DNA of 64,000 nucleotides, from positions 37,946,253 to 38,010,252 of the forward strand of contig OW028575.1 in assembly GCA_932294295.1 (NCBI GenBank), written 5' to 3'. Under the pieces are notes generated by a model. It was not told where the DNA came from. It saw only the letters and a list, made by a program, of their open reading frames with translations, and did not search any database. This document shows positions 47,536-60,300 of this stretch, piece by piece. Position 1 is the stretch's first letter. Every line of letters begins with the position of its first letter. This stretch comes from Alitta virens (lineage: Eukaryota > Annelida > Polychaeta > Phyllodocida > Nereididae). Made by a program: the position numbers and the translations under genes.

Positions 47536-48167
47536 ACATCTACAGCTAGATTGCTTGGCTAAGTTGCGGGTAGCAGAGTATTCAAGTAATCATCTATCTC
47601 AGTATAGCCTGAACATAGGCTATGGGTTATACTGTATTGCTAAAAACATGCTACTCGCTAATGACTGCATGGTCTGTGTGGAGGAGGGAAGCAAGAGGCT
47701 GGCAATGCATGAGTCTCTCTGCTGCTGTTTGTCTCGCCTGCTATTAATGGACAGTCTAGACTCTAGAGCAGACCAGAGTGAGGTGTCTGCTGTCTCCTTT
47801 ATTGTCTTGCTTGCCACATGCCAGACAAACTAAAAAGCAATGTGGGCACCATGCAACTATGCAGCTTCACTGGTGTTTTGATATTTCAAAGAACTAAGGA
47901 TTAAGGAGCATCTATGCAGCTGAGTTGGTAAATTGGCCTTTTGATATTTTCACACGACTCCTTCATCAGTATGGTCAGATACCACTAGCGGTGATTAACT
48001 GCATGAGGGAAAAAAAAATATATTCTCCACATCATTACTGGAGACAATAACTGAGATGCAGGTTATATAGAACTCAGCTACAGTGTTATCAACTCCACAA
48101 CTGAAGTCATACCTTCAAACATCACTAATTACCCATTGGATAATCAGTATGTATACATCGTATGAAG
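47536..48167. other. Noncoding stretch
   Basis: A 117-codon frame at 47480-47833 overlaps the SINE head and has no recognisable domain. Confidence 0.4.
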
Positions 48168-48455
48168 TCAAAAAGGCAGAGCTGAATGGTTCAGTGGTTA
48201 AACACCCTGCTAGCACCTTTGAAAGTAATGGTTTCAAATTAACGACCAGGCCAGTCTTTATGAGCTACAGCTGGGTGTCAGTTGCATGAAACAGTGTCTA
48301 TGCTTAGGCGAGTGAAGAATCCCACCCATGGCCATGGGGTAAATTGTGTATGAAGGTGTGGATCCAAGCCTTATCATCTCATCATTGTGTCTGACTCTAG
48401 CGTTGATCATATGAGCTGACTAACATTGAGACCAGTAGCATTGAGATTATACAAT
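48168..48455 (+). mobile_element. SINE-A, most complete copy
   Basis: The head AATGGTTCAGTGGTTAA (box A-like) and AATGGTTTCAAAT (box B-like) are followed by a body with CAGTGTCTATGC, CCCACCCATGG, GGGGTAAATTGTG and CCTTATCATCTCATCATTG. The end is ACCAGTAGCATTGAGA. Fragments lie at 7113, 7620, 12130, 20995, 43540, 51955, 52546 and 54965. The tail unit ACATTGAG is repeated in the copy at 51955. Target duplication is not clear here. Confidence 0.75.
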
Positions 48456-49635
48456 ACTAAGTTCTCAATTTGCGCGACAGGAGTTGCTCATATTGGCATC
48501 TGTGCACTGTGCTAGCTTCAAGAGAATCCTCAGTGACAATCCTGTATTTAGTATGAAAATGGCAATTGGGATAAACAAATATATCTGTGTTTTTGCTTAC
48601 TGCATGGTGAATGCTTGGTGAATTATGGAAGAATAAATGCCTAGCAGGAATGCCACGTCCAGCACATTCCAACTCCTAATTCTAGTGTAGCCCTTGCATG
48701 GTGTGGTAGCCGTTAGTGGGTTTGGTATCTCCAATTACCTGATCAAGTTACCTTCCTTGATGAAAGAAGCGAAACTGCAGACCCATCGATTGGGGCCAAT
48801 CGCATGCAGTCCTTTTAAAGTGACTTTATCGACCCGTATATGACTGGTTGTCAATCGCCATTGCCTAGTTATGCCTCTCTCTACATTTTCCGTGACATTA
48901 ACCTCGGTTGTAAATGTTCACCCATTGAACACTGGTGATATTTGACCACATAATTCCCTACATTCGCCATTACTGTAACATTTCCAGGAAATAGGATCAA
49001 ATTTGACTGCAGTTTGCATTTAACATTCCAACACCAGACATTAAACAACAATAGGAGTCTGAATACGACCAAGGACCACCCATTTTGGATGGAACAATTG
49101 AAATATTGGGTCAAAATGTAAATTTAATTTGAACAGAAACCGAATTTAAAAAGCTGTGTAACAATTAAACAGCAATGTGAGGGATGCATACAAATTAAGG
49201 GGGGGGGGGGGGGTCGTGCAAAGTGTACATACCTCCAAACTGTCTTATAAGCTAAAAGAAAAATACCTGCTTCAAATGTGAAAATATAAGCTTCAAACGA
49301 AATGGTTGTGTTTATATTTGCCAATGAACCCTGACCCCAACACAATATTTGAGTAATATTCAAATGGCAGCTGGTCATAGGCTTTTAGCATTTAGACAGT
49401 TGAGAGAAAACAATTAGAATTTCATCTGAATATAGAAGGAAGCTTAGAGACTGTAGTGTTTAAATACAGCATTTGGAAGATCTTTTCTTTTGAACAGCAA
49501 AGAATGATCTCAAAACTGTTATGATCTCCTTGTAAGTAGAACGGAAGCCCACGTAATGTGAGAGAGGGTTGTTCTTGTTATTGCTGGCCATCTAGTAACA
49601 CGAACATTAGAGCCCATAAAATTCCTACACCCCAG
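48456..49635. other. Noncoding stretch
   Basis: Contains the perfect 16-bp palindrome CGATTGGGGCCAATCG at 48787-48802 (two CCAAT boxes back to back) and a G run near 49200-49213. No gene recognised. Confidence 0.4.
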
Positions 49636-49790
49636 CCCCCCCCCCCCCCCCACTACTACCCAGCACTCCCCCCCCCCCCCGGCCCTCTGGATTAAGCAAC
49701 GCCACAGCGCCCTCTAGGAAACCGGATGGACCTCGCCCAGCAACGGATGTCCTTCCCACGCCACATTTAACCCCCCCCCCCCCTCCTCCA
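49636..49790. repeat. Cluster of three poly(C) runs
   Basis: C runs at about 49636-49650, 49669-49680 and 49770-49783, an unusual density. The 93-codon minus-strand frame that is rich in glycine is a translation of these runs. Confidence 0.85.
49703..49721. promoter_or_regulatory. CTCF-like core
   Basis: CACAGCGCCCTCTAGGAAA matches the reverse CTCF core (GCGCCCTCTAG) well. It lies between two poly(C) runs. Confidence 0.35.
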
Positions 49791-49929
49791 CCCCCCATGA
49801 GCTGTAACAACCCAGGGCAAAATGATGGATTAAGGATGACCAAGGGATATGTACTAGCAGCTACACTTTTGTTGGACTGACAGGTTTCCCCATGATCGGT
49901 CCCCAACGATGTATCTGGATCTTGGCAAG

Positions 49930-50100
49930 TTGTGGCTTAGTGGTTAAGAAATGGTTTTCTCATAAGATCTAAATTTGGGAAGTGGGTTCTATTCCCAGTG
50001 TGTGTAGCACAGCCATGGCCAAAGAACTTGGCCAACTCCTGTTCTTGGCTACAAAGTTACAGCTAGTCATGTAAGCCAGCTGAGCTATAGAGCCTTAGGA
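49930..50100 (+). mobile_element. SINE-C (tRNA-like head)
   Basis: TGGCTTAGTGG (box A) and GTGGGTTCTATTCCCAG (box B) are spaced as in a tRNA with a long variable arm. Then follows a body with GTAGCACAGCCATGGCCAAAG and TTGGCTACAAAGTTACAGC. The segment continues past box B into an unrelated body, so it is a SINE and not a tRNA gene. Only one copy is seen here; edges are approximate. Confidence 0.6.
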
Positions 50101-50670
50101 TTGAAACAATTTAAACAATACAAAGGAATGCATTGATACACAAGCGAAATTAATCAAGGCAATTCTGCTATTTTAGATACATGTGGTGGTATTGTCCAGA
50201 TATCTAAAATTTGACCAACGAAGAATATCATACCACACATGATGCGCCAACTGCATTAGAATACTTTCCTGTAAAGAGTTTAGTGTCTGCAACAAAATGC
50301 AGAAGTTGTCCGAGCTCACTGTTCACAGCTGTTCTTTCAGTGATTTCAAATCAACTGACCATTTCATCTGTCTATGAATGAACTCTAAGGAGTATTACAT
50401 TTCTTTCCACTACATCGGAAAAGGCTAGTGCTATAGATTTCACAGGATCGTTCATGCACAACAGTTTGGAAGTTTAGATCATTTAAGATCTTGATGGCCC
50501 TTGTTGACCATTCCAATAACTGCTGCTGCAGTTGCAAAGTTTTGGCAATAACCGACCCTGACAACCGCAACTGTTCCGCTTTGTTCAGCCTCTTTGGCTT
50601 TGCACCCAGCCTATGCTCTGCTGGTCTAGCTGATGTGGCAGACTACTTCTATGCCTCCTCTGGGATATTA
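50101..50670. other. Noncoding stretch
   Basis: No gene recognised. Confidence 0.4.
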
Positions 50671-51045
50671 TGATTGATTGACAAACATGATGCGATGTTA
50701 TTGATTGATTGCTATTATGATGATTGATTTACTGATGTGATTGTTTGGTTTATGTGATATGATTGAGCGTTTAATTGATTGACCGATTGATTAATTGATT
50801 GATTTATTGATGGACAAACATGATGTGATGTTGATTGCTGTGATGATGATTGATCGACTGATGTGATTGTTTGGCTAATGTGATGTGATTGATTGATTGA
50901 TACGATGGATTAATTTATTGATAGCTGCATCGATGATTGATTGATTGGTTGATTGATGGATTGATTTATTGATCAATTGATTATTTGACTGCCTAACTTG
51001 ATGTGACTGATTGATGGATGTGATGATCACTTGATACAGGTAACT
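50671..51045. repeat. GATT-rich tandem repeat (about 135 bp period)
   Basis: GATT/TGAT units, within which GACAAACATGATGYGATGTT and GTGATTGTTTGG recur about 135 bp apart (50680 and 50812; 50737 and 50864), with a weaker third copy near 50985. So short units and a longer period coexist. Confidence 0.7.
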
Positions 51046-51954
51046 GTTGATACACCTGCCTCCAAAAATATCAGACCACTTGCGCAAGTGCTTACTGGAG
51101 TAAAAGTATGAATCCTAGAGAATAATAATTATGCTATCATGTTGAAGTGCGACCACCTCTTGTGAGGCATCAGTCAGTGGGGAACAAAGGGCTTATTTCT
51201 GCCCCCAGTGGATGTTTATGTTTGCATCCGCAGGTAGGGCTTCACGAGGCTTGCTCGCAGCGCCCCCTTGCACCCCAGTTGACTGGTCACGTGATTGCAT
51301 CATGAAATCAGATATTCAGAGTGATTCGTTTCCCGCAGGCACTCCCAGGGCTCCCTCCTTTTGCTTCGTTTATAGGCATGAGCAATTTTCCAATAACTTT
51401 CTCTTGGCTTTTTGTTTGTACATTTACATCAAATTTCCAATAGAACCACTCACTCCCTTCCAATAATACTCACTGCTGTGGGGGACTCCCTCCATTCAGT
51501 CAACACAGGCTTAATTTCCTAAACGTTTTCCCTCCACAGATGATTTTGGAAATCATCACAGAACTGCTGTTAGCAATCCAATGGCAATTTTTCCTCAGAT
51601 TGCAGCACTTGGAACTTTAAGCAGACGCTGCAGCTTTGGCAGAAATACAATAAAACGAATGGAATCAATAGACGTATGTGCGTTATTAACCTAATGATGT
51701 GACGACACAAAGCCATATGTTACAGAGTTGTCGTGGGTATTGATTGGCCATTGACCTATTCTTGCTGTTTCAGTCTTTTCATCTCTGCGGGTTATGTGAA
51801 TGGTGTGTGAATGTCATACATCTGTTGTACAAACGGACAGCTTGCACGATATTGCATGTAATACACATCACTTGATGTTGAACACGCATGAAACGTCTGC
51901 CAGCCTTTTTACACATTATAGCATGTCTGAATCTGCACAAACGGAAGAAGGTAC
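51046..51954. other. Noncoding, GC-richer near 51.2 kb
   Basis: Around 51160-51370 the DNA is GC-richer, with GCAGCGCCCCCTTGCACC near 51257 (CTCF-like) and GGTCACGTGATTGCATCATG near 51285 (E-box plus ATF-like). No exon recognised. Confidence 0.4.
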
Positions 51955-52135
51955 CTTGTAGTCGTTGTCTATGCTGAAGCGTGTAAAATACCCCACCCAT
52001 GGAGTGAATGTGGAACAGGGTGCGGAATCCATGCCTTACCATCTCATCATTACGTCTGGCTATGCAGCTGATCAACCAAGCTGGCTAAGCTTCAGACCCA
52101 GTAGCATTGAGACATTGGCATTGAGACATGATACT
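51955..52135 (+). repeat. SINE-A copy
   Basis: GTTGTCTATGCTGAAGCG, CCCCACCCATGG, CCATGCCTTACCATCTCATC and two ACCCAGTAGCATTGAGACA / GGCATTGAGACA tail units. The tRNA-like head is missing. Confidence 0.65.
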
Positions 52136-52545
52136 TAAAACTCCATGTACTTTACACAAATGTCTTAAATATCAGACAGCATAAAATGACATACCATATA
52201 CACTGTATATAACACTACTTCGGTATCCATCGCGTGACAGTCTTGCCTGAGCACTGTATATTTAGAACAAAGGAAGACATAATGTGCATTGATTGGCCGG
52301 CATTCTGATGTAATCAGCTCCACATACGTTTTATGGGTCTTTTTATGGCTGATGCATTTGACTTACAACCCAATGATAAGCCTGTGTTGGGCATATATAC
52401 AGACCTAGATAACGATTTTGGGCCTACATCACCATCCCTGCACCATGTAATCCTGACTTCTATTGCGGTAACTGTAGTGTAATGATACACCCAGAAAAGA
52501 TCCATTTTGTCGGTCCACCCTGTTTTATAATATTATATCGTGTTG

Positions 52546-52665
52546 TCTGTTGGGCTATGTCAATGCTACTGGTCTACGCCTAAGTCCACTTGTATGACCA
52601 GCTACCAGCGGTAGACGTAATGATGAGATGATAAGGATTGGAATCCACACCATGTTTATTAATTT
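52546..52665 (-). repeat. SINE-A fragment, minus strand
   Basis: TCAATGCTACTGGTCTACGC, GACCAGCTACCAGCGGTAGA, and ATGATGAGATGATAAGGATT follow the complement of the family. Confidence 0.6.
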
Positions 52666-54964
52666 TACTCCAATGGTTCCAAATTCAAATTTCAACTTGG
52701 TAACCTTTAAGCTTTATACTGAAAGTCAATGTGTAGCATAGAATCATTAATTTCGTAATACATAAGTTTGACATCAACTACATTTTTATTATAACATCTT
52801 GTAAAGCAGTCTTTATAGTCTTTTGCATCAAATTTAAAATCTGCATTTGTGAATGACAAGTATTGATTTAGAGGGCTGCACCATCATAACCATAATTATA
52901 TGGAGCACTGATTACTTTCCTGATTGTCACTCTTTCGGCGTTGTTAGCAGCAAGGACCAGGCCATGTGTAGCAGCATCACAGCCCAAAGATTGCACTGGA
53001 GGCAAATAGCAAGTTATCCTCTGTATCCAAGGTTATTTCTCATCATTAATCAATGCTGGGGCCATTTGCTTAATCTATCCGAATAATGCCCGGGGCAGCC
53101 TTTGGTCATACTGCCCCACTTAGCCCTGCTACCCATGGTCTTCTGCCAGCCACACATACAGTACTGCATGTAGGCACTGCATAGGCTAATTGCCTTGAAA
53201 TGAAGTTACCATAATCGACCATAATTTGTCATGTATCGCCAAAATGATTTATCATTCAAAGGGAATGAATCAATATGAACACAGCGTATCATAACTACCA
53301 TACTCCTATACTTTGATTATCTTATTTCGGTTAATAGTCAATCGTGAATTAATAACAAAAATAAACACGTAAAAAGGTGATAGATCTTGTTGAAAGTTTA
53401 CCACCATAACTAATGATTATGTTTTTTTGATGTTTTAATCAATTACATTGTTTATGGTTGCTTGGTGATGACGTTGGGCATAGCCATGTGCAGATTGACA
53501 TGATTAATGGTAGCCTGTCAAATATACATGCATTTTGTAGGATGTGGTATATTTCTGCAGTGCTGTAACCTTCGGATGCTGACTGCTACAGCAACAGCAT
53601 CTATTATAGAGACATTAGTTGGAAGGCCATCCATACAGGAGTGGAGCAGAACAACAGTGATAGTTTAGGGCAGGGTGTGGGCTAGATTCTACTGGGCAAG
53701 CAGCTGAGAAGATACCTCTCCTAATGGCACTTTATGGCTGTCTAGAGGCCCACAAAAACATAATAAAGAGAGAAACGTTCCGAGAAAACAGACACATGCC
53801 ACTGCCAGCCCCTATGATACTTAGCAATAAGCGACTTACGCATCTGTCGCGTGTGCTGCAGTCATTTAGACCAACATGGCCGGGTTTATGTCACCATGGG
53901 ACGGAGGGGGTGACCTTGCACTGCTGGTATGTGACATTGTGGTAGGCCTTGGCCTCTATCTCCTTTTAAAAGCAATCCACACTCACAACCGACTGTCAAC
54001 ATACAAAAGAAAACATCACTGGCATTTTTTTCAACAAATTAAAATAAATACAATGGACTGTATAGCAACTCTACTATTTAATATTGGGTCTATTCCGGGA
54101 AAGTGACTGAACTCTGAATCTGCAACAATAAAATGTAGAGCAATTTTATCATCTCCATTAGGTTAGTCATTTGCTTGTCAATTGTATAGCATTTTTGTAA
54201 CCTTAAGACAATACACTCTTCAGCTTTCCATGAACACGGTTACAATAACCACAACTTATGGGAACGTTTTCAGGGTGTACATGTGATTAAATTTAATTAC
54301 TAACAGTGGTAGAAAAAGTTCAGTTCAGCACACCCCAAAAATGAGAAACTTTTTTGTGTATGATTTTCTGGTCTACCTATGTGTTGACTATTTTGCCACT
54401 TTAGTTGATAATTAGACTGATTATTGTTATCAAATAAAGAAACTTAATATCTACAATTTGGATGATAATGTAAAATTGCATCTAGTCTGAAGAGACTTAT
54501 ATCCATCACTGTATATCTCAAGTGCCATTCCTTTCTTCACCCATTAGCACAATGCGCATTTGCTGCAACGATTGCGTAATTGCTCCCTCAGTTCCCTTGT
54601 CAACACAGCGGAAGGGGAAAGCAGTCCATGTACCCAACCAAACCTTCCATTATCCAATAAGGGCTTAGTTCGAATCGATGGCTGCAGCCAGTTTGCCTGT
54701 CATGTCAGAATTGCCTTAATGGGCCAACCTTTCGGGCTGTGCCTCCGCTGAATTGTGGCACAAATATATCACTGTGAAAATATTGCCCCTAAACACACAC
54801 ACAGGTAGGCCAAATTGGAGTTACTGTAAAACTCGTTGATGTCACAACCTTTCATATGCCGTGACTGTATGTATGTGACAGTTCATTACAATAGCTGTGT
54901 TACAAGCATGCATTAAATTGTCGGTGAATTGTGACGTATGGATGTCGATAGCATGATACGTTAA
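52666..54964. other. Noncoding stretch
   Basis: No gene recognised; frames of 60-77 codons only. Confidence 0.4.
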
Positions 54965-55115
54965 ATTGGAGAGGTCTATGCTGAGGCTGGTAAAAGACCC
55001 CACCCATGGGGAAAATGTGTAACATGGTGTGAACTCCAAGCCATATTATCTCATCATTACTGCAGATGGTCTCTGACCTGCCAGTAGCATTAAATAAGAC
55101 ACTGACATTGAAAGG
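54965..55115 (+). repeat. SINE-A copy
   Basis: GGTCTATGCTGAGGCTGGTA, CCCCACCCATGGGGAAAATG, CCATATTATCTCATCATTAC and CCAGTAGCATTAAATAAGAC occur in family order. Confidence 0.6.
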
Positions 55116-56230
55116 GTGGATTTGTTTTTTGTAAACATTTCAGGCTTTTAAAGGTTTAACCAAGCACTTGGAAACCTGATTCCCTGTTGTGAAAATAATG
55201 GGTAAACTTGATCTATGCTTTTACCTGTATATGCTAGTTTGTGTTGACAGGTGCTAACATAGGCAAGTGGAAACTCTCACTCTAGTTCATAGAACTGGTA
55301 TATGTGCTTCAGTCTGAGTTCAGTAGTTTGACCAGTGTTTCGGGGAAATCCAGTAACAGTAAAGTTTTAATACCTACTTTTATCTAGTTCTAGAAAAGAA
55401 CCAGCAATGGTCATGATTTTGCGTTGCCATGGCAACTGAAGCCAGGCCAGATCCTAATGACTTGGCCGTTAAGACCCCACCCTAAAATGTCCTTTAATTT
55501 GTACGTATTAAATGAGTAAACTTTACTGACCAGTAGTCATAGTAAAAATTGCTATAATAACTGAAAAATCACCCGTTTTTATTTTATTATTATTTTTTTA
55601 ACTTGATGGCTGCATTATTAGATTTGACTGTTTTATAGGTAGCCACTTGTCGTCACTTCTTCCGGAACACCGGCCTTCAGCTGCTCTGATATATTATGTT
55701 GTTCTGAACACTGAGCTCTGCTCAGCAATCATTTTCAGAGTACCGAAATTGTTAATTATTTTACATTCAATGGGTAAAAGCTCTATTCCATCCACAACAA
55801 ATACATGCAGTCGCTTGGTGGAATATGTAGAACACCATTAAAAAAAATCTTATAATACAGTTGTACATATGCGCTATAGATGTAAGAAAATGATAAATTT
55901 CTGTTATTATTATTATAATACTACTACCATAACAGTCATCATTAAGTTTTTAACAGCAGCACATGGCCTGTGTATGTTGGTGCTGTTTGCATCCAGGCCG
56001 CAGCGTGAAGCGAGTAAATATACAAATGGGGGAAATGAATGCTGGGACATTTGTCTCAATGCCAAGATATTCGACTGGTGAGAGGGCACTGAGCAATCAA
56101 TGGAAGGACAAGTCAAATTTGATTGTTGAGGAGGCAGCCGATGCCAATCACAAGAGAAAGATGGAAGACCCTGCCTGCTTCTCTTTTCGTCTTGGGTTGC
56201 TGCTGCTGCTGTTCTCTGAATGGACCACCA
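55116..56230. other. Noncoding stretch
   Basis: No gene recognised. The 224-codon frame from 55963 gains its length from the pyrimidine tract that follows. Confidence 0.4.
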
Positions 56231-56463
56231 ACTCTCGTACTCTCTTACTCTCTTCTTCCTCTCCTTCCCTTCTTCTACTTCATCATCTTCTTCTTTTCTT
56301 CTTCCTCTTCTTCCTGTCTGCTCTTCTTCTACTCTTCTTCCTTCTTCTTCTTCCTACATCTTCCTCCTTTTTCCTCTTCTTCCTCTTTCTTTATTTCTTC
56401 CTCTTTTTTCCTCTTTCTTGCTCTTTCTTTATTTCTTCCTCTTTCTTCCTCTTTCTTCTTTTC
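56231..56463. repeat. Polypyrimidine tract (230 bp)
   Basis: The plus strand is almost only C and T (CTTCTT, TTCCTC). Three overlapping Ser/Phe/Leu frames here are translations of it. It is the strand opposite of the polypurine tract at 31.1 kb. Confidence 0.95.
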
Positions 56464-56929
56464 ATTGAAATAACAATGGAGTCTTTATACAGTCACTGGC
56501 ATTCTAGTTACATCTATAACGCTGTACAGGGTAGAATTCAATGTATTTGCAAAACTGAAATATATTTTCAGTTATTTTGTAATGGCAATGTATTTGAAGA
56601 AAGACTCTATTTAATGATAAACTTACATAATATATGATGTTCTCTATAATCAATGTACAATGTATGAGCCGTCGTGCCAATTTTTACTTCTATAATTAGA
56701 CCAAATATGAGGATTGCAAGAAAGTTAACAAACTTGCCAAGAAGAGTGAATTGTGATAAACCATGAAGGAATGATTGAATGAATTTTACCGACATGTTGA
56801 GGTCAAAAAAGACCTATATGTCAAATACAATGAGATAAAACAATGACAGGAATAGACAGTGGCATGACCTGTGAGACAGACTGCAGCTTGGTAGGCGCTA
56901 TTGCCCGAGGCTACAGTTACCTGCAACGT
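56464..56929. other. Noncoding stretch
   Basis: No gene recognised. Confidence 0.4.
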
Positions 56930-57007
56930 CATGTGATTGTCATGTGACTCTCTTTTGTCTGGCACGTGACCTGCAACCCCTGATCACAGGAGAGGGCGCC
57001 ACCTGAC
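56930..57007. promoter_or_regulatory. E-box cluster plus CTCF-like core
   Basis: GTCATGTGAT, GTCATGTGAC and GCACGTGACC fall between about 56930 and 56972, three E-boxes of the bHLH-zip (MITF/USF) type. At 56988-57007 GGAGAGGGCGCCACCTGA contains a CTCF-like core. Candidate control element without an attached exon. Confidence 0.35.
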
Positions 57008-57149
57008 CCTCTGTTGTTGTAAGAGGTTCCACATCAATGTTTTACTGCAGCACTCTAAAAAATCCTGCCCAGAAACCAAGTTGTATTTTGGGCTGTCCCC
57101 TATACCATACCAGTTTAAAGTAGTTTCTTAAAAAAGAACAATACTTAAC

Positions 57150-57310
57150 CGAAAATGTTTTTTATTACATCACTGCATGGATAATTCTGACTTATACAGT
57201 GTTGTACAAACTGTGAAAAGTGTTGGATAGCAAAGTGGTTATTTAATGAGCCAAGTTTCCCAGTAAACCATGAAAAAAAATCAAGTGTCCTATGACTTCA
57301 TGTTCATATG
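57150..57310 (+). repeat. Dispersed repeat family 3 fragment
   Basis: Matches 19930-20070 in the same direction (TTACATCACTG, GGATAAT, AAGTGT, AAATCAAATTTGAC). Confidence 0.45.
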
Positions 57311-60300
57311 TAAAATCAAATTTGACGTTTTTAGCCTAAATATTTGGCAGTGTGGGTTGCATGGGCATACAGCGTACACTGGTTTATTCCTGGCCTTTCT
57401 CATATTACTGCTTTTGAACATGATTTCTGAGCAATGCACAAACTCATCACACAACTGGATGAAATCCCTTTCCATGCAGCTCTCTTATGTTATCATATTC
57501 ACCAGACCCGATGCCTATTTATATTTAGTGCCTCATGAATCTCCAAAACCAGTGGTCTTTTCCTTTTCTTGCATGGTTTAAATGAAATATCCTGTCAATA
57601 AATTGGGATGCAGTGGAGTATTATGGCTTTGGCTTCAAATCGCAGTCAGATAAAGAAAGACCAACAAAAAGCACTGAACTTGCAGCATCCCTTCTCTTAT
57701 CCTTGACTTTGGGGAAATTAAGACTCTATGCATTTGATCTCTCACTGTGTTTACCCAGCAGATGACAAGTGTCTGATTGGAAAGCAAGCCATAAGAAGTG
57801 ATTCCTACATTCTTCCGCCTCACTTGGGGTATTTAGAGTCGGTCAAAAGGCATTTAAAGTAGCCTATAAGAATGTTGGGAGAGGGTGCTGTGTCCTTGGT
57901 GTGGACAAAAAACAACTTACACCACTTGAGTCAGAATAGTCTTTATTTGCCCTTGTATCATACATTGGCATTTAAGACCCATAAGATAAGTACATGTATT
58001 CCATAATTATAATATAAAATATAAAATAATTGGAGACCACTTTAGGACAATGTCTTGTCGTTTGCGAGTGGCCCCCATAGATAGAAGAAATCCTATCAAT
58101 GTTACAAGATTACAAAAATTTGTGGATCAGTTGGGCTAGTATATTGAATGCTTTGTTCCTTCCATTATTACTAATTATACAATATTAATTAATCTTATAA
58201 CCTTGATCAACATGGCAAAATCCACAAGTGATGCAAATCTTTCTCAGCATCATGCAGATTTAGGATGCACCATTTCCTTGATGTTGCAGAGGTTTCCGAA
58301 AATTGGTTGGTGTTGTATAAACTGATTTGATAATGAAATTAGATCATCTCAATTTTTGTAACCTTGATGCTAAGCCAATTATAATGGCAAATATACAGTG
58401 TAAGGGCGGTCTAAAATGTTTATGGCGTGTAGAGATTTGGCCTTATTAGCAAGTTTGCCTTGAAGCGAGGTCTCCGTCTACTCGGGAACAACTTGCCTGT
58501 AGGTTTACCTACCTAGTTTTTGTGGGACCCTATGTATTTTTATTTGTACATTTTGTATCAAGGAAGGAAAGTGTAAGGCTACAGAACAAGAGTGCTAGAG
58601 GGGCCACTGAGCCAGACAGAGCCAGAGAAAGCCAGATGCCTGGTTCCTGGTTGTACTCAGGAGCAGCTGACATGTCTACAAGGCCAGGGTCACCTCAGGC
58701 TTCAGTATCAATGCGAGTAAGCAGGGGCGTGGCACAAGGAGCAGCACTGGACCTGGCTCTACAAGGCAAGACAGGCGAAAACCTGATTACCTGACACTTG
58801 GATACCTGCCCAGCGCCCACAGCCCACAATTTGATTGAATGGCTACTATAGATCAAAGTGTTCTGGCTTATCAGGGGATAAGCTTCCTTTGGCTCATTGG
58901 GTCCCTGTGTGACTGGCTCACTGGCTCTACAGCTTGGTACTAATAAGTCTTATGTCATGGTGATTGAGAATTCTGTTGCTTTTGGAGCATTATGACTTTG
59001 TTATACTGCGCAGTACATTGTGAGGAGCAGCACAGTATTTTCAATGACATACAATAATTGTAGATGATCTGCAGTGACGCAATTTTGAATGTTTGAATTT
59101 TGCAGAAAGTTTCATTTTGTGAAATGGCTAATCAAAGGAAGTTTTTTTTTCTTTTTCTTCTCTGGATCACCTCAAACTTCTCAATGTTAAATCTTAGGCC
59201 ATCCCCATTGGAAATACTAACAGAAATAGGGGTGATTCATTTATGTGTCCCCTTCTAGGTAATGAAAATTTTGATCAAATAACTGTCAGTGGATAGGAGA
59301 GACAGCAGAGAATTTGCCTCAAGTCGGGGTACTCTTTAATTTGAAAACAGTTTCGTTTATGTAATTCCTATATAACTAATGGATTTCTGTTTGCTAGGGA
59401 AGTGTATATTGTATCAACCACAAAGCAGTACAACCCTGGTCTGCATCTTTGATGGAGCGAATACAAAACACAGGAAACAGCAAAGAGCCTGGTATCATTT
59501 GTATGTAGGAAGGTATTCAAAGAGTGATGAGGGGGATGGGCCAAGCAGACTGGCTGCTGCTTCTTCTAATGCTATCTGCTTGGCTTTTGAGACTGCTTGG
59601 CTGCTGAGACAATGGCCTTGATTGACTGGGATGCTATAAAGCAAGATTAGGGTAGCATGATGATGTTGCTGCCTTCTACCCTCCCCTCAATCTCCGTTCT
59701 GTAAAATCTGGGCAGTGGCAGACGCTGCCATCTCTATTCGATATGATTGTTGATCCCCTATAGGACACAGTATTGACTGCAGTGCATGCCCCTGCTTGAT
59801 CCCACTCCAACTGCAACTGTAATATACTCCTATACACTATATTTTAATGCATCAAATTGCATTCTAATGGTAGTTTCAACTGCACACAAACCTCTAATGT
59901 TTATCTAGGCAGCCTTTTTGTTTTTTCCATAAAGTGGAGCGTCCCACCTGAAAAATACTTTTGAAAGAGCTTTATTGAAGCCACATTTAAATTCAAAAAG
60001 TGTTGCAAGCCTCAATCCCTATCGTTTATCATGAGCCTAATGCAACAAATGAACAGTTGGTTGTGCTGTGGCTTGTGTTTTGCTATGGGCATTGTAAGCA
60101 CAGGGGAACGAGGCCTAATGTAAGGTTGACTAAAATCAAGTGGTGAATTGTGGCAATCAGTCATTTTGTGGGGTCCACGCGCTCACTTGGCCACAGTGCT
60201 GATGATGCTGGGAGTGAATTATGCTGTGTACCCACTAAGGTGATCCCTTTGTTGACCTTTTGTCGACCTTTGACCTCTACTGGCCCCTCCTCATTTAAAT

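Noticed and set aside
47945..47975. Hammerhead-like CTGATGA...GAAA on the minus strand
   Set aside because: No stem II pairing and no cleavage triplet arrangement could be found.
48755..48785. Hammerhead ribozyme-like TTGATGA...CGAAAC
   Set aside because: The essential first C of the CTGATGA core is absent and the segment between the core halves cannot form stem II.
49930..50010. A tRNA gene
   Set aside because: Box A and box B are present, but the acceptor stem does not close and the sequence runs on into a SINE body.
56123..56637. 116- and 224-codon plus-strand frames
   Set aside because: Most of their length is a polypyrimidine tract; flanking residues show no family signature.
57937..58500. 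Another LINE 3' end on the minus strand
   Set aside because: AATAAA is present, but there is no tail microsatellite, no coding remnant and no match to the other LINE ends here.
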